64,000 nt of DNA, taken from Methylobacterium sp. Leaf465. GTDB lineage: Bacteria; Pseudomonadota; Alphaproteobacteria; Rhizobiales; Beijerinckiaceae. A program made the translations under genes and the position numbers. How positions within the stretch are numbered: position 1 is the stretch's first letter; each line of letters starts with the position of its first letter. Below the pieces are notes generated by a model. The model searched no databases, was not told the origin of the DNA, and saw only the letters and a program-made list of their open reading frames with translations. Below, piece by piece: positions 20,812 through 28,657 of the stretch. The stretch lies in contig NZ_LMRA01000012.1 in NCBI RefSeq assembly GCF_001424705.1, forward strand, positions 388,886 to 452,885, given 5' to 3'.

Positions 20812-21008
20812 CCATACATCGTCGGAAATCGTCGTCTCCCCTGGTCAGCGCCGGATCTCTACCAGCTACGCGCGAACCGGGCCACAGCGAACCCGCGGGG
20901 CGAAGCGGTCCGGCGGTCCACCGGTTGGAAAACGCCTGCGTATACCGCGCGGGTCGTGTCGAGGTCGCGGGGGTTCGGGCCCGGCGCCGACCCCGTCGCG
21001 CGTCGCCC

Positions 21009-21449
21009 TCAGGCGCCCGGCGGAATCGCGTAGGTGCCGGTGGCGTGGCAGACCAGGGGGGCACCGTCCGGGCCGGTGATATGGACTTCGCCGACGGCGA
21101 GGCGGCGGCCGAGCTTGAGCAGGCGGGCGGTGCCGAGGAGCCCGGTGGGGCCGGGCTTGCGCAAAAAATTGAAGCTGAGGCTGGTGGTGACGGCGAGCGC
21201 CACGGGGCCGAGGCTGGCCAGGATCGCCGCGTAGAGGGCGTAGTCGGCCAGCGCCATCATGGAGGGGCCGGAGACCGTGCCGCCGGGGCGCAGGTGACGG
21301 TCGTGGTGGTCCATCCGCATCCGGGCGAGGCCGGGGCCGACTTCCACGAGGTGGTAGGTCCGGCCCCCGGCCTCCATCTGCGGGAAGGCCGATTCGAGGA
21401 AGGCTACGGTCTCTTCCAGGGACAGGGCCTGGGGCAGGGTCTCGGACAT
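21009..21449 (-). CDS. PaaI-family hotdog-fold thioesterase
   Basis: The 146-residue protein has the hotdog pattern of PaaI-like acyl-CoA thioesterases: RMRMDHHDRHLRPGGTVSGPSMMALADYALYAAI, followed by VTTSLSFNFLRKP and GRRLAVGEVHI. The stretch RPGGTVSGPSMMALAD holds the helix and catalytic region, where PaaI normally has HG..M.LAD; here the pair is SG. Predicted to hydrolyse acyl-CoA thioesters in the cytoplasm; substrate unknown. It is divergent from the next gene. Confidence 0.87.
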   Translation of the reverse strand: MSETLPQALSLEETVAFLESAFPQMEAGGRTYHLVEVGPGLARMRMDHHDRHLRPGGTVSGPSMMALADYALYAAILASLGPVALAVTTSLSFNFLRKPGPTGLLGTARLLKLGRRLAVGEVHITGPDGAPLVCHATGTYAIPPGA

Positions 21450-21591
21450 TGACGGACACTCCGGTTCATCGGGCGGCGACCGACCCGATGACGCGGGTTC
21501 CTCCCGCGACGACTGGACAACGCTTCGCGCGTCTGGGGCGAGTCCCCGCGAAGCCTTGCAGCACGCCCCCGCTTGCCCGACAAGATCGGGG

Positions 21592-22020
21592 ATGCCCCAG
21601 TCCCACGATGCCTACGACCCCGCCCTGATCCGCCGGGTCCTCGCCGAGACCCGGACCATCGCCCTGGTCGGCGCCTCGGCCAACCCGGCCCGGCCGAGCC
21701 ACCACGTCATGGCCTTCCTGCTGGAGCGCGGCTACCGCGTGATCCCGGTCAATCCCGGGCTTAAGGGACAGGTGCTCCAGGGCCAGCCCGTGATCGCCCG
21801 CCTCGCCGACCTGCCCGAGCCCGTCGACATGATCGAGATTTTTCGGAGCTCCGACGCCGCCGGCGGCGTGGTGGACGAGGCCCTCGCCCTCCCCCAGCCG
21901 CCGCGCTTCATCTGGATGCAGATCGGGGTGCGGGATCTTTCCGCCGCCTCGCGGGCTGAGGCGGCGGGGTGTGTTGTGGTGATGGATCGGTGTCCGAAGA
22001 TTGAGATTTTCAGGAAATAG
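21592..22020 (+). CDS. CoA-binding (YccU-like) protein
   Basis: The 142-residue Rossmann-fold protein shows TIALVGASANPARPSHHVMAFLLERGYRVIPVNPG near its N-terminus and DMIEIFRSSDAAGGVVDEAL and IWMQIGV later, which is the CoA_binding_2/YccU family. It binds CoA; the physiological role is unknown. The ATG at 21592 is preferred over an upstream ATG at 21556. Its stop codon lies exactly at the border where GC-rich DNA gives way to the AT-rich island. Confidence 0.88.
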   Translation: MPQSHDAYDPALIRRVLAETRTIALVGASANPARPSHHVMAFLLERGYRVIPVNPGLKGQVLQGQPVIARLADLPEPVDMIEIFRSSDAAGGVVDEALALPQPPRFIWMQIGVRDLSAASRAEAAGCVVVMDRCPKIEIFRK

Positions 22021-22127
22021 TGTCTTTTGCCCCGATTTTCTAAACAATTCTGGTAAACTTATAATAAGCTTTTAAAATTTGAGTCAATGACCGCGCAATA
22101 ATTACTAAATCGTTGTTTCTTTATTAG

Positions 22128-22157
22128 TTGACAAAATAAGACATGCAAATTCATAAT
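22128..22157 (+). promoter_or_regulatory. Promoter of the AT-rich island operon
   Basis: Perfect -35 TTGACA at 22128, 18-nt spacer, -10 CATAAT at 22152 (five of six). It lies about 95 nt before the first start codon and is the best sigma70-type match in the 22021-22251 gap. Confidence 0.6.
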
Positions 22158-22251
22158 GAATGAATTGATGTTTTTGCTTATTATATTTTAGATAATCTAA
22201 GAATAGTTATAGTAAATTATCACTAAATCATTTTCAGGAAAATGTGCTATT

Positions 22252-23493
22252 GTGAATGGGATGAGTATAAAAATATTCAAATTAGATCCCCGAATTGCCA
22301 AACAATGTGGTAGGAACTCGGTCAAACAGGAAAATCTGGGAAGAAGAAATTTTTTCTCAAGGTGGCTACTTAAGACAAAATGCAATCGTGAGACTCTTGT
22401 TAACGCAATAACGGTGAGAAATTTTATTAAAATGGCTGAAAAGAGCATCTCATTTAGGTCTCATCTCCAGTCAAATACTACAGATCTGCTTGATTCCACA
22501 AGTATACCTTGTACTTACACTGTAAGACTTGTGATAAGTCTTGTGTCTCGATTGGCGGCCTACACTGAAGAAGGCGTTCCTCTTGCTCCTTCAGTATTTA
22601 TTTGTAATTCGGTATCTCAGCTTGTCCAGATTGCTGGTGCAGGTGAACATGTTGCATTATCCAATTACATTGAGACAGCAGATGCTGCAGCAAAAATTCT
22701 GAAAGCAGCCGCACCGCTTTGTTCATCTAATTGGCGTATCTATGTTGAGAGAAGTGCAGATGGAAGGACATGCAAATTTGGAGTTTTTTGTGGTTCCAAT
22801 GATCCATCATCATTAACAGTGGAAGAGCTTGCATTGAGTGAATTGGATCCAAATTTTCCGATTGTTCGAATCTCTCAAAGCATTACGAACAAAGTCGAAG
22901 TTAGTACGAGCGCAGGAAGCACCATCGAATTTCGATTCAATGATGATGCGGATGTGCCAGACCTCAATAATAAACTGAAGATACGAAATCTTGCAATTTC
23001 TACATGTCGTTCGCTCAGCCCGGTGGATCCCGCTTTTCAAGGCTTCATGGAGCGTGTGCTGACCGCAGCTATCCGCGCTTCGCATGGAACTTTAATAGCA
23101 GTTGTGTCAGATGGAGGCTTGAAGATCCCACCGCGTCTGTCAGATGCCGTTGCACTTGCCGAGCCACTTGATCTTTATCTACGATACCGTCTTCATCATG
23201 AAGAAAGCAAAACGGCTGTATCGGTTAGTAGGCTTCAATCTGCAGCAGAGTTGCTGTCTGGTTTTATAAATAGTGATGGTATAACTGTCGTTAATTCTAC
23301 AGGAAAAATACTTGGTTATCGGGCTTTTATTAAAAGTGGCGAGCCAAACGCGCCCTCGGATGGCGGTGCCCGAACAAGAGCTTTTGTTGCTTTAAGTGAG
23401 TTGATCGGGAACGGACTGGACGCGGCCTTTTTCCGTTCACAGGATGGACGTATGGAACTCAGCGGCGCGAACGAGGGGGCTCTCCATGCCTAA
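22252..23493 (+). CDS. Putative DACNV-type sensor (diadenylate-cyclase-like domain) protein
   Basis: The 413-residue protein is encoded in AT-rich DNA. From about residue 90 it reads LVISLVSRLAAYTEEGVPLAPSVFIC, then a helix and strand region ending KFGVFCGSNDPSSL. This matches my recollection of the DACNV putative sensor domain. The C-terminal 80 residues hold INSDGITVVNSTGKILGY and then GGARTRAFVALSELIG and FFRSQDGRMEL. In diadenylate cyclases (DisA/CdaA) the equivalents are DGA and RHR, so the catalytic pattern survives as DGI and RTR. That suggests nucleotide binding rather than proven synthesis. Start: GTG at 22252, 11 nt after AGGAA; an ATG at 22261 is the alternative. It overlaps the next gene by 8 nt. 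DACNV assignment is from memory. Confidence 0.65.
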   Translation: MNGMSIKIFKLDPRIAKQCGRNSVKQENLGRRNFFSRWLLKTKCNRETLVNAITVRNFIKMAEKSISFRSHLQSNTTDLLDSTSIPCTYTVRLVISLVSRLAAYTEEGVPLAPSVFICNSVSQLVQIAGAGEHVALSNYIETADAAAKILKAAAPLCSSNWRIYVERSADGRTCKFGVFCGSNDPSSLTVEELALSELDPNFPIVRISQSITNKVEVSTSAGSTIEFRFNDDADVPDLNNKLKIRNLAISTCRSLSPVDPAFQGFMERVLTAAIRASHGTLIAVVSDGGLKIPPRLSDAVALAEPLDLYLRYRLHHEESKTAVSVSRLQSAAELLSGFINSDGITVVNSTGKILGYRAFIKSGEPNAPSDGGARTRAFVALSELIGNGLDAAFFRSQDGRMELSGANEGALHA

Positions 23494-24802
23494 TGCATTG
23501 ACAGTATGGGCCGAACCGACTGGAACCGTTGTTCCCGGATCGGTGTCAAATGCCCCGGATATTGTAAGAGTCGCGACAGGGCTTACCGTCCGAGATCATA
23601 AGCAAATTGTAAGTGCGTTTGAAGCCGAATCCTATGAAATGGTAGCTGGATTTGTGCTTAATAAAGCACTGTCACAGTTGAAAAAGCAGCTATCAACGCT
23701 CGGAATGGAATTCGTTGGTGAGATGCTTGGTAGACAGGACTTAAATGACGACTCTATTCCTACGGTAAGTATTTCAAACTATGAAGCGATCCGATTAGCC
23801 AAAGAACTTGGTGTAATCAATTCCACTGACGCAAAACGTCTTACTCAGCATTCGGATTTGTTAGCTCACTTCGATAATCTAGATTCTCATGAGGCCGAAG
23901 CGTCTGAGATGACGCGTGAAGAAGCTATAGGTTTTCTTCGAACGTGCGTAAATTCTGTGCTTGGCCGCACAGACAACGTTGCGCCAACTGATTTCGTAAA
24001 ATTTCGCTCTGCACTTGAAAGTCGCACTTTCAAATCAACAGACTCTGATATTGTGTCTTTGGGGGTGACTCCGTATTTCTTTAAGAGAACAATTTTAAGT
24101 GTATTGCTCGCCGGAATTAAATCCAGGAGTGGAGCTCAATATGAGCATACCCTGGGAAATATTGTTGCCATCGTCCCGGCTTTGTGGGGGTCTCTTCGAG
24201 ATAAGGAAAAATGGTCAGTCGGCCAAGCTTACGCTGAAGCTGTCAACTCAGGAGAGTCAACCGCGGTAATTGCCTTGAAAAAGGCTCTGATGTCGGTTCA
24301 GGGCTTTGACTACGTACCTGAGACGCTCCGTTCACAGACTTTTTCGGCAGCAGCTTCTGCAGTAATTAACGTCCATACCGCAGGCAATAACTTTTATAAT
24401 GAGCCGGCGGCTATTTCAGCGCTTGTAAAACTTGGCTCGACAATACCTTGGCCGGCATTCCCGATCTGCATGTCATCTATATTCGCTGTATATCTTGGAA
24501 ACATGTATGGTCATACGTGGAACGCACAAGAGGATATTGGTTCACTTCTGCAAAGGCTTTCAAGTAATCAGTGGGAATACTATTTCAATGAGTGTCTTCC
24601 GAATGATCATCTAGTGTTGCAGAAATTATCATGGTACGAAAAACCGCTTGATCGTTGGATTGGTATGTTTGCACAATTTGATCTTTCGAAATTGTCGATC
24701 AAGAACAAAGATACCAAGAATATCGTAGCATTTTCTTTGGCTGGAAACCGTTCTGCATTGAAGTTAAGAGCAACATCGTTGCTAAATAATTCGCAGAACT
24801 AG
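23486..24802 (+). CDS. Unknown protein partnered with the DACNV-like gene
   Basis: A 438-residue protein with no signal peptide or obvious membrane span; predicted mostly alpha-helical. It starts at an ATG inside the last codons of the preceding gene, with GAGGGGG 8 nt upstream, so the two are translationally coupled. Recognisable stretches are LSTLGMEFVGEMLGR near residue 77, TREEAIGFLRTCVNSVLGR near 150, and SNQWEYYFNECLP near 370. I do not recognise a named family or an enzymatic motif. Coupling to a nucleotide-sensor-like protein suggests an effector, adaptor or complex partner, but this is inference. An upstream in-frame ATG at 23444 would deepen the overlap. Confidence 0.7.
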   Translation: MPNALTVWAEPTGTVVPGSVSNAPDIVRVATGLTVRDHKQIVSAFEAESYEMVAGFVLNKALSQLKKQLSTLGMEFVGEMLGRQDLNDDSIPTVSISNYEAIRLAKELGVINSTDAKRLTQHSDLLAHFDNLDSHEAEASEMTREEAIGFLRTCVNSVLGRTDNVAPTDFVKFRSALESRTFKSTDSDIVSLGVTPYFFKRTILSVLLAGIKSRSGAQYEHTLGNIVAIVPALWGSLRDKEKWSVGQAYAEAVNSGESTAVIALKKALMSVQGFDYVPETLRSQTFSAAASAVINVHTAGNNFYNEPAAISALVKLGSTIPWPAFPICMSSIFAVYLGNMYGHTWNAQEDIGSLLQRLSSNQWEYYFNECLPNDHLVLQKLSWYEKPLDRWIGMFAQFDLSKLSIKNKDTKNIVAFSLAGNRSALKLRATSLLNNSQN

Positions 24803-24955
24803 GTGGGTAAAATTATATAGATTGGATACCGAACAGTAATTTGGAAAATTTTACTATGGCGAAATAAGAAAGTCGTCGATCTTGATATATTTTTCTAGAT
24901 TTTTTACAGCTTTGCACATAGCGCGGGCTTTAAGATGCATGCAGAAATCGCGCTA

Positions 24956-26269
24956 TCAAATAGTCGCTTGCCGCGTCTCCTTCATCAACGCCACGGCCAG
25001 AAAACTAATTCCAGCCGCCACGGCCAGATACAACCCCACCCAACCCACACCACCCCACTCGCTCAGCCGCTGCGCCAGGTACGGCGCAGCGGAGGCGCCC
25101 AAAATCCCCGCGAGGTTGTAGGTCACGCTCGCGCCGGTGTAGCGCACGCGGGTCGGGAAGAGCTCGGGCAGCAGCGCGCCCATGGGGCCGAAAAGCCAGC
25201 CCATGGCGAAGAGGCCCAGGCACAGGAAGCCGAGGACGAGGCCGCCCTGGCCGCTGCCCAGCATCGGGCCCATCAGCAGGCCGAGGCTGGCGGTGAAGAC
25301 GAGGCCGGAGAGGAGGACGGGGCGGCGGCCGTACCGGTCGGCGGCCCAGCCCGAGAGGGGGATGCCGAGGCCCATGAACAGCACGGCCACGCACTCGAAG
25401 AGCAGGAAGGTGGGCCGGGTGAAGCCGAGCGTCGAGACGCCGTAGCTCAGGGCGAAGACGGTGGAGAGGTAGAACACCGCGTAGCAGGCCACCATGGCGA
25501 AGGTGCCGAGCAGGGTCGCCCGAATGTACTTCGTGAAGATCACCGCCAGCGGCACCTTTTCCGGCGCGGCCTTTTCCAGGGCGGCCTTGAAGACCGGGGT
25601 CTCGGTGAGCTTGAGGCGGACATAGAGCCCGACGCCCACAAGGACGGCGCTCGCCAGGAACGGGATGCGCCAGCCCCAGGCCTGGAAGTCGGCGGGGCTC
25701 AGCGCCAAGGCGAGGCCGAGGAAGCCGAGATTGGCGGTGATGAAGCCCACCGGCGCCCCGAGCTGCGGGAAGATGCCGTAGAGGGCGCGCCGGCCCGGGG
25801 GCGCGTTCTCCACCGCCAGCAGGGCCGCCCCGCCCCATTCGCCGCCGAAGCCCACGCCCTGGCCGAAGCGCAGGACGCAGAGGGCGAGCGGCGCCCACCA
25901 GCCGGCGGTGGAATAGGAGGGCAGGCAGCCGATCAGCACCGTCGACAGGCCCATGATCATCAGGGAGGCCACGAGGGTGGCCTTGCGCCCGACCCGGTCG
26001 CCGAAATGGCCGAAGAAGGCCGCGCCCAGGGGGCGGGCGATGAAGGCGATGGAGAAGGTGGCGAAGGCCGCCAGCGTCTGCACCGCCGGATCGCCGGGCG
26101 GGAAGAAGATCGGCCCGATCACCAGGGCGGCGGCGGTGGCGTAGACGTAGAAGTCGTAGAACTCGATCGCGGTGCCGACGAAGCTGGCGATAAGGATGCG
26201 CGCGGCCGGCACGACCTCGGCGGGTGTCGTCGGGCGGGTCGCGGCGGGGCGAAGGGCTGTCTGGCTCAT
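24956..26269 (-). CDS. MFS transporter, metabolite:H+ symporter type
   Basis: The 437-residue protein has about twelve membrane segments and the signatures of the metabolite:H+ symporter (MHS) subfamily: ASFVGTAIEFYDFYVYATAAAL in helix 1, GHFGDRVGRK between helices 2 and 3, RFGQGVGFGGEWGGA, and LLPELFPTRVRYTGASVTYN. Relatives carry shikimate, citrate, proline/betaine or alpha-ketoglutarate with protons; the substrate here is unknown. Its last codons border the AT-rich island, but its own composition is GC-rich like the chromosome, so it belongs to the host backbone. Confidence 0.93.
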   Translation of the reverse strand: MSQTALRPAATRPTTPAEVVPAARILIASFVGTAIEFYDFYVYATAAALVIGPIFFPPGDPAVQTLAAFATFSIAFIARPLGAAFFGHFGDRVGRKATLVASLMIMGLSTVLIGCLPSYSTAGWWAPLALCVLRFGQGVGFGGEWGGAALLAVENAPPGRRALYGIFPQLGAPVGFITANLGFLGLALALSPADFQAWGWRIPFLASAVLVGVGLYVRLKLTETPVFKAALEKAAPEKVPLAVIFTKYIRATLLGTFAMVACYAVFYLSTVFALSYGVSTLGFTRPTFLLFECVAVLFMGLGIPLSGWAADRYGRRPVLLSGLVFTASLGLLMGPMLGSGQGGLVLGFLCLGLFAMGWLFGPMGALLPELFPTRVRYTGASVTYNLAGILGASAAPYLAQRLSEWGGVGWVGLYLAVAAGISFLAVALMKETRQATI

Positions 26270-26350
26270 GGCCGGGGCCTTAGCGCAGGCGCGACCGGCA
26301 GGATAGCGCTGGTTCGGAGTCGGGCGGAGCGTTGGCGCGCATTGCCGTCT

Positions 26351-26471
26351 CCCCTCTGCGGGAGAAGGTGGCCCGCGAAGCGGGTCGGATGAGGGGTGCG
26401 CCTTATCCGGAGAGTTCGCTCCCCCTCTCCCGCCTGCTCCGCAGGCACCCTCCCCGCGGAGGGGGGAGGGT
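26351..26471. repeat. Palindromic intergenic repeat element
   Basis: Two nested palindromic modules in the 342-base gap between the MFS gene and metY. Left: CCCCTC...GAGGGG ends (26351-26396) enclosing CCCGCgaaGCGGG. Right: a CCCTC-rich/GAGGG-rich hairpin (26421-26471) enclosing GCCTGCtccGCAGGC at 26432-26446. Similar 'CCCTCTCCC...GGGAGAGGG' intergenic palindromes are scattered through many alphaproteobacterial genomes. Only this copy is seen in the window. Confidence 0.6.
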
Positions 26472-26611
26472 CATCGCGCGCCTTGACCCCCTTCCCCGTC
26501 CGGCATAAAGAACCAGCGTTCGTTTCAGCGGATGACGCCCCCTTCCGTCGGTCGCGGCCGAGGCGTAGAGGGTGGGCGTGTGCGGGCCGGCGGGCCCGGG
26601 AGGTTTTTGCG

Positions 26612-27892
26612 ATGACCGATCGTCTGCCCGGCTTCAACACGCGGGCCATCCATGCCGGCGCCCTGCCCGACCCGACCACGGGAGCCCGCGCCACGCCGAT
26701 CTACCAGACCGCCTCGTTCGTGTTCGACGATGCCGAGCACGCCGCCTCGCTGTTCGGGCTCGAGGCCTTCGGCAACATCTACTCGCGCATCACCAACCCC
26801 ACCAACGCGGTGCTGGAGGAGCGCGTCGCGGCCCTGGAGGGCGGCACCGCCGCCGTGGCGGTGGCCTCGGGCCACGCCGCCGAGTTCCTGGTGATGCACG
26901 CGCTGATGCAGCCGGGCGACGAGTTCATCGCGGCCGACCGGCTCTACGGCGGCTCGATCAACCAGTTCAACCACTCCTACAAGAACTTCGGCTGGAACGT
27001 GGTCTGGGCCGAGACCGACGACCCGTCCTCCTTCGAGCGCGCGATCACCCCGCGCACCAAGGCGATCTTCTGCGAGTCGATCGCCAATCCGGGCGGGGTC
27101 ATCACCGACATCGCGGCGCTCTCGGAGATCGCCAAGCGCCACAACATCCCGCTCATCGTCGACAACACGATGGCGAGCCCCTACCTGATCCGCCCCTTCG
27201 AGCACGGGGCCGACATCGTCGTGCATTCGGCGACGAAGTTCCTGGGCGGCCACGGCAATTCCATCGGCGGCCTCGTGGTCGACGGCGGCACCTTCCCGTG
27301 GGTGGGCGACGCGCGCTTCCCCATGCTGTCGGCCCCGCGCCCGGAATATGCCGGCAAGGTGCTGGCCGAGACCTTCGGCAACTTCGCCTTCGCCATCGCG
27401 GTGCGGGTACTGGGCCTGCGCGACCTCGGGCCGGCGCTCTCGCCCTTCAACGCCTTCCTGCTCCTCTCGGGCATCGAGACCCTTCCCCTGCGCATGCAGC
27501 GCCATTGCGACAATGCGCTCGCCGTGGCGACCTTCCTGCAGGGCCACCCGGCGGTGTCCTGGGTCAGCTATCCGGGCCTGGAGACCGACCGCTACCACGC
27601 GCTCGCCCGGCGCTACACGCCGCACGGGGCCGGGGCGGTCTTCACCCTCGGCCTGAAGGGCGGCTACGAGGCCGGCGTCAAGCTCGTCTCCGGCCTGAGC
27701 CTGTTCTCGCATCTGGCCAATATCGGCGACACCCGCTCGCTCATCATCCACCCCGCCTCCACCACCCACCGCCAGCTCACCGACCCGCAGCGGATCGCCG
27801 CCGGGGCCGGGCCGGAGGTGGTGCGGCTCTCGGTCGGCCTCGAGGATCCACAGGATCTGATCGCCGACCTCGACGCCGCGCTGAACGCCTGA
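26612..27892 (+). CDS. metY: O-acetylhomoserine aminocarboxypropyltransferase (sulfhydrylase)
   Basis: The 426-residue PLP enzyme belongs to the Cys/Met metabolism family. It replaces the acetyl group of O-acetylhomoserine with sulfide to give homocysteine. Start [26 protein letters not shown] is typical. The cofactor lysine is Lys209 in [11 protein letters not shown], and [21 protein letters not shown] precedes it. The C-terminus [10 protein letters not shown] and [12 protein letters not shown] supports O-acyl sulfhydrylase rather than cystathionine synthase. GGGAGG lies 10 nt before the ATG. A second, diverged member lies 0.8 kb downstream. Confidence 0.9.
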   Translation: MTDRLPGFNTRAIHAGALPDPTTGARATPIYQTASFVFDDAEHAASLFGLEAFGNIYSRITNPTNAVLEERVAALEGGTAAVAVASGHAAEFLVMHALMQPGDEFIAADRLYGGSINQFNHSYKNFGWNVVWAETDDPSSFERAITPRTKAIFCESIANPGGVITDIAALSEIAKRHNIPLIVDNTMASPYLIRPFEHGADIVVHSATKFLGGHGNSIGGLVVDGGTFPWVGDARFPMLSAPRPEYAGKVLAETFGNFAFAIAVRVLGLRDLGPALSPFNAFLLLSGIETLPLRMQRHCDNALAVATFLQGHPAVSWVSYPGLETDRYHALARRYTPHGAGAVFTLGLKGGYEAGVKLVSGLSLFSHLANIGDTRSLIIHPASTTHRQLTDPQRIAAGAGPEVVRLSVGLEDPQDLIADLDAALNA

Positions 27893-27903
27893 GCGGGGCG
27901 GTG

Positions 27904-27919
27904 TTAACGGTCTCTTTAC
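27904..27919 (+). promoter_or_regulatory. CtrA-like box before the small membrane gene
   Basis: TTAA-N7-TTTAC, one mismatch from the CtrA consensus TTAA-N7-TTAAC, 43 nt upstream of the small membrane protein start. ctrA itself is in this window. Confidence 0.4.
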
Positions 27920-27961
27920 CATGTTGGGCCGAGGCTCGCGGCGCGATCACCGGAGGTGGCG

Positions 27962-28135
27962 ATGTCGGCCTTGGCTTCGATGGACTGGGCATTCGTGGAA
28001 CAGATCAGCGACGCGGCGGCGTTCCTGGCCATCCTGGCGACCCTCGTGGGGCTGGCGATCGCCTTCGCCCCGGAGTTGCCCGGGCGCCGCGTCACCGCTC
28101 CGGTGAAACGGATGCGCGACACCGGCCGTTGTTGA
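27962..28135 (+). CDS. Small single-pass membrane protein
   Basis: A 57-residue protein: acidic N-terminus (MDWAFVEQISDAA), one hydrophobic helix (FLAILATLVGLAIAF, residues 21-35), and a basic tail ending KRMRDTGRC. The N-out/C-in orientation follows the positive-inside rule. GGAGG sits 5 nt before the ATG, an excellent ribosome-binding site. It lies between metY and a response regulator; I do not recognise a family. Confidence 0.6.
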   Translation: MSALASMDWAFVEQISDAAAFLAILATLVGLAIAFAPELPGRRVTAPVKRMRDTGRC

Positions 28136-28197
28136 CGACACCCTTGGCGGGGCCTAGGCCCCCGTCTCACCCCTGTCGCGAGATCGTCCGGCCGCCG

Positions 28198-28620
28198 ATG
28201 ACGCAGAACCCGCCAGAGAGGCAAGCCTCGACAGAGACGCAAGATCCGACGGATCTGCCTGTCGTTCTCCTCGTCGAAGACGACGGCCTGCTTCTCATGG
28301 AAGCCGCCGACACGCTCGCGGATGCCGGCTTCGAGGTTCTGGAGGCGAGCCACGCCGACAACGCCCTCTCGGTGCTGGAGAGCCGCGGCGACGTCGACGT
28401 GCTGATGACCGACGTGGACATGCCGCGCGGCTCCATGGACGGCTTCGCCCTGGCCCGCCTCGTGGCGCATCGCTGGCCCTCCATCCCCGTCCTCGTCGTC
28501 TCCGGCATGGGCACCCCCGGCCCGCACGACATGCCCGACGGGGCGCGCTTCATCCCGAAGCCCTACGAGCCCTCGACCCTGGTCCGGACCCTGCGCGCCT
28601 TCACCCACCGCGCCGCCTGA
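28198..28620 (+). CDS. Single-domain response regulator
   Basis: The 140-residue protein consists of a receiver domain alone after about 20 polar residues. The acidic pair is in VVLLVEDDG, the phosphoacceptor aspartate in DVLMTDVDMP, the switch residue in VLVVSGMG, and the conserved lysine in FIPKPYEP. There is no output domain, so it probably acts by protein-protein contact or as a phosphate shuttle. It is close to receiver domains attached to hybrid kinases (CheY-like, FixL-associated). It lies between two sulfhydrylase genes; no kinase is adjacent. Confidence 0.88.
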   Translation: MTQNPPERQASTETQDPTDLPVVLLVEDDGLLLMEAADTLADAGFEVLEASHADNALSVLESRGDVDVLMTDVDMPRGSMDGFALARLVAHRWPSIPVLVVSGMGTPGPHDMPDGARFIPKPYEPSTLVRTLRAFTHRAA

Positions 28621-28657
28621 CCGCTCACCGCGACCTCTTCACAGACGGGAGGCCCCG

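Larger units (their letters stand above)
22021..24955. mobile_element. AT-rich genomic island with two overlapping genes
   Basis: Base composition changes abruptly at the stop codon of the CoA-binding gene and changes back at the stop codon of the MFS transporter. Inside, codons ending in A or T are common, whereas the flanks nearly always use G or C in third position. The segment has its own promoter-like sequence and two co-directional genes. No integrase, transposase, tRNA, terminal repeat or target duplication is visible, so the mode of acquisition is unknown. Both flanking genes are intact, so the insertion fell between genes. Confidence 0.75.

Noticed and set aside
19402..21033. Open frame of over 540 codons on the plus strand
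   Set aside because: It is antisense to the CBS-domain protein gene, with composition biased by complementary codons and no family features.
26480..26611. SAM-type riboswitch before metY
   Set aside because: I looked for SAM-II and SAH motifs, which regulate such genes in Alphaproteobacteria, and found no convincing match.
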